A stretch of DNA of 14,644 nt from Ettlia oleoabundans (lineage: Eukaryota; Chlorophyta; Chlorophyceae; Chlamydomonadales): assembly GCA_019693395.1 (NCBI GenBank), contig JAAMXP010003705.1:1-14644 (forward strand). The letters are read 5' to 3'. This document shows positions 8,001-14,644 of the stretch, piece after piece. Positions within the stretch are counted from its first letter, which is position 1. Every line of letters begins with the position of its first letter. Made by a program: the position numbers and the translations under genes. A model generated the notes under the pieces. The model made no database searches and was not told where the DNA came from. It saw nothing but the letters and a program-made list of their open reading frames with translations.

Positions 8001-9548
8001 GCCGTTGTAGCCGTTCCACCTGTCCCGCTTGGCGTCAAAGGTGCGAAGCTCAAAGTCCTCCACCTTCTCGTCGGGGGCTATGTTTTTGTTTGTCCACCGT
8101 GCACCCTTGGTGCGAGGGCGCTCCATGCAGTCCTTGGTCTTGTGGGACATGGAGCCGCAGCTGAACACACAAGCAACAGGGGACAGGTATAAGCCAGGGA
8201 AAATTTATTCGCTGTTGGGTAGCACGAGAAAGCCGGGGTGCACACAGGAAGCATCTGAGCAGGAGGCATCCAAGCTATGGCCAGGTGCCCAGCCGCTGGC
8301 AACAGCATGCGATGCGCGGTTGTGCCGGGCGTCACCAGCCCGGCCCTTTCATCCGGCTGCTGCCTGACCGCACGCCTCTATGCCTGCTGCCAGCAAGAGC
8401 CAGCACTGTTTGCTCCACAGCAGGCAGCACAAAGGCATGAACCCTAACCGGGCCCCCACTGCAAGCTGTCCTGCTGCACCGGCTTGCGTACATGGCCCCG
8501 CTGCTCCTGCCCGTCCCAATGCTGGCTGCATGGCCGTTCTTGCCCAGCACTGCCTTGCCCCATCACTGACTGCCGAGCCAGGTCGCCCGCGCTCCCCCGA
8601 TCAACCCCCCCCCCACACACACGCGCGCCCAGCCACCCAAGCTACCCAACCACCGACCACCACCCAGCTACATACAACCTGCCCCACTCACTTTTCGCAC
8701 GCCCCTTTGCGGTACTTGTTTGCCTGGAATACCTTGGCGCCTCGGTCATACCACCGCAGCTCATCAGTCACCTGGTCCTTCCAGTTACGCTGATGCTTAA
8801 GGGAGGGCGCACCAGCATTGAGGTACCAGGGGGCGCTGGCCATGAACTGCAGGCAATCACGCCAAGAAGGGCAGGTGCGGGTGGCCGACAGACGGGCAAA
8901 GGCGACGTCGCAATGTGGCACAGGGCCAAGAGATGGTGCAGGGCGGGTGCCGGCAATGTCAGCAGAGTGAAGGCAGAAGTGTGTTAACAGCGACAAGCGC
9001 AAAGGGCATAGTTAGCGGGACTACAAGATGCATGCAAGATGGCAGCGGGGCCGCAGCAAGCAGGGATTGGCACGGTGGTGATCGACTGCGCCTGCAGGCA
9101 CCCTTTTCGGACACGGGGCTTACAGCGACACGGGACTTACAGCTGGAATGTGGGGGTTGATCTCCTTGCCCTCCTCATCTAACTGCATATGACGAGGTTG
9201 AAAAAGCAAGCGGTGGGTCAAGGTGGTGCGGCAGTGAGGCACAAAGCAACCGGACCTAGCGGTGGCGGTGCAGTGAAAGGTGCCGCCACTAACAGTAATC
9301 CCCAGATTGGCTTTGCCGGGTTCGGTAGCGATTTTGTAAGCATCTGACTGAAGGTTGGGTTCTGTTGGCAAGGAGCGAGGTTATTAAAGCGGCCCCGTGG
9401 GCGTGGGACTCAACCCAGCCACACCTACCCACGCTGCTACCAAGTTAATCACCTCTGCTGGCGCCAGCCCCGCCTTACGAGCCTCTTCCAGCTCGCGTTG
9501 CCTACGCCGCTCCTCGGCACTGAGCATTCGGCCTTGTGCGCTCGCCAT
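5061..9548 (-). CDS. SLU7: Pre-mRNA splicing factor SLU7, complete
   Basis: SLU7 acts in the nucleus in the second catalytic step of splicing and in choosing the 3' splice site. Exons on the minus strand: 9548-9453, 9182-9141, 8846-8692, 8160-7975, 7648-7506, 7318-7199, 7005-6827, 6582-6442, 6241-6099, 5827-5578, 5264-5061; total 1659 nt, 552 residues (human 586). Diagnostic segments: ERRRQRELEEARKAGLAPAE; DEEGKEINPHIP; APWYLN and LKHQR; the zinc knuckle C96-C99-H104-C109 (CENCGSMSHKTKDC) split by intron 3; ERPRTKGARWTNKNIAPDE; KRDRWNGYN; VRNLRIREDTAKYL; AYYDPKSRSMRE; YGDNFVR; EYDAAGRVLRGQ; HTAVWGSWW; QWGYACCHSTVKQSYC; ERKRGYNSL; and EEMEAYR near the end. ATG 9548 is chosen because homology starts there. 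The C-terminal tail after GDDPLAL is about 25 residues longer than in human. Intron 8 has a GC donor. The gene is divergent from the USP gene and convergent with WRAP73. Confidence 0.95.
6242..6441 (-). other. GC-AG intron 8 of SLU7
   Basis: The exon 8 end encodes KALQ and is followed by CAG|GCACGT, while exon 9 starts after AATGCAG with ASEAYVEYD in phase 0. No GT within reach keeps the frame: going further gives codons GCA CGT TGA, a stop. The GC donor is therefore forced by the reading frame. Length 200 nt. Confidence 0.85.
6739..6826 (-). repeat. G-run-rich start of SLU7 intron 7 with internal direct repeats
   Basis: On the plus strand this is a series of C runs of 3-7, so the SLU7 pre-mRNA carries G runs starting 3-5 nt after the intron 7 donor (CAG|GTGGGATGGGGG). 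A 15-nt direct repeat CCCACCCCACACCCC lies at 6741-6755 and again at 6781-6795, and between them AAAACCTT occurs twice in tandem at 6761-6776. It may form G-quadruplexes in RNA. Confidence 0.8.
8161..8691 (-). other. SLU7 intron 3 (531 nt, longest in the window)
   Basis: The AAAAG|TGAGT region donor (GT at 8691-8690) and the GTTCAG acceptor (8161) split the zinc knuckle between its first and second Cys. The sequence is C-rich and CA-rich near the donor (a run of Cs and CACACA around 8607-8625). I see no gene, snoRNA or mobile element in it. Confidence 0.88.
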
Positions 9549-9921
9549 GGCGAACAGATGCCTTGACAAGGGCAAGCCAAGACACAAATGTCCGCTGGGA
9601 GGGGCTCCGGGGCAGCAAGGCAAAGTCGTGTGACACCGTGGCAAGTGTCCTGCTTTTTGCTAATGCTATCATCGCCCAATTATTTGAAACCAAATCCATG
9701 TGATCTGCGCGGTGAGGGCGCTGTCAGGAGCTGGACTGCCCTTTCCGGCATTTTCTCAAGGCTGTGCGGCTGTGGGGCTGTTGAGTGACGGCTATTGCTT
9801 CCCGTGGCTATTGGAGGCCCTGTATCCCGAGTGGGATTGACAGCGTAACACGCCCAACCAAGAAAACCAAGAAGTGCTGACTTCTTTAAAGGGCGTGGCA
9901 GCAACCTCTCAGGGCTTCGTA
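9549..9921. promoter_or_regulatory. Divergent intergenic region between SLU7 and the USP gene
   Basis: The 373 nt between the two start codons has no coding signal and must supply the 5'UTRs and promoters of both genes. CCAAT at 9676-9680, followed by an AT-rich ATTATTTGAAA, is the only recognisable element, and it is a weak one. No TATA box is evident. Confidence 0.5.

Positions 9922-14644
<4,723 letters not shown>

Noticed and set aside
9874..9921. Upstream extension of the USP start to 9874
   Set aside because: That position is GTG, not ATG; the first in-frame ATG is 9922.

Overview
This is nuclear DNA from a eukaryote, most likely a chlorophyte green alga. The genes are broken into short exons by introns of about 100-530 nt with GTGAGT/GTGGGT-type donors and (T)GCAG acceptors. 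The DNA looks GC-rich by eye, coding sequence is rich in Ala, Gly, Ser and Gln, and TGTAA, the usual green-algal poly(A) signal, lies downstream of at least one gene. I found no bacterial operon, phage, transposon, CRISPR array or tRNA/rRNA gene. The species cannot be told from this window.

Four conserved housekeeping genes alternate in orientation. (1) Minus strand, <1-1547: the 5' part of a ZUP1/ZUFSP-like cysteine protease (peptidase family C78), running off the left edge. (2) Plus strand, 2040-4498: a complete WRAP73 (WDR8) WD40 protein, 5 coding exons, 486 aa. (3) Minus strand, 5061-9548: a complete pre-mRNA splicing factor SLU7, 11 exons, 552 aa. (4) Plus strand, 9922->14644: a DUSP-UBL-USP ubiquitin-specific protease, 13 exons visible, running off the right edge before the catalytic His.

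Genes 1/2 and 3/4 are divergent and share intergenic regions of 492 bp (ATG to ATG) and 373 bp, so both are candidate bidirectional promoters. Genes 2/3 converge on a 562-bp region that carries a palindromic poly(A)-signal candidate readable from both strands. I derived the exon structures by hand from reading-frame continuity, splice-site sequence and remembered family sequence. Phases match across every junction and both complete genes sum to whole codons.

No new multi-gene system is evident. The proteins act in separate processes: ubiquitin/UFM1-type deconjugation at both ends, centrosome/spindle-pole WD40 function, and splicing. The points worth a second look are mostly about RNA processing: two GC-AG introns (one inside a splicing-factor gene), a (GT)21 tract in place of a polypyrimidine tract, a predicted 5'UTR intron that would remove an overlapping upstream ATG, a stack of tandem donor sites, and a CCHC zinc knuckle in the linker of the ZUP1-like protease.
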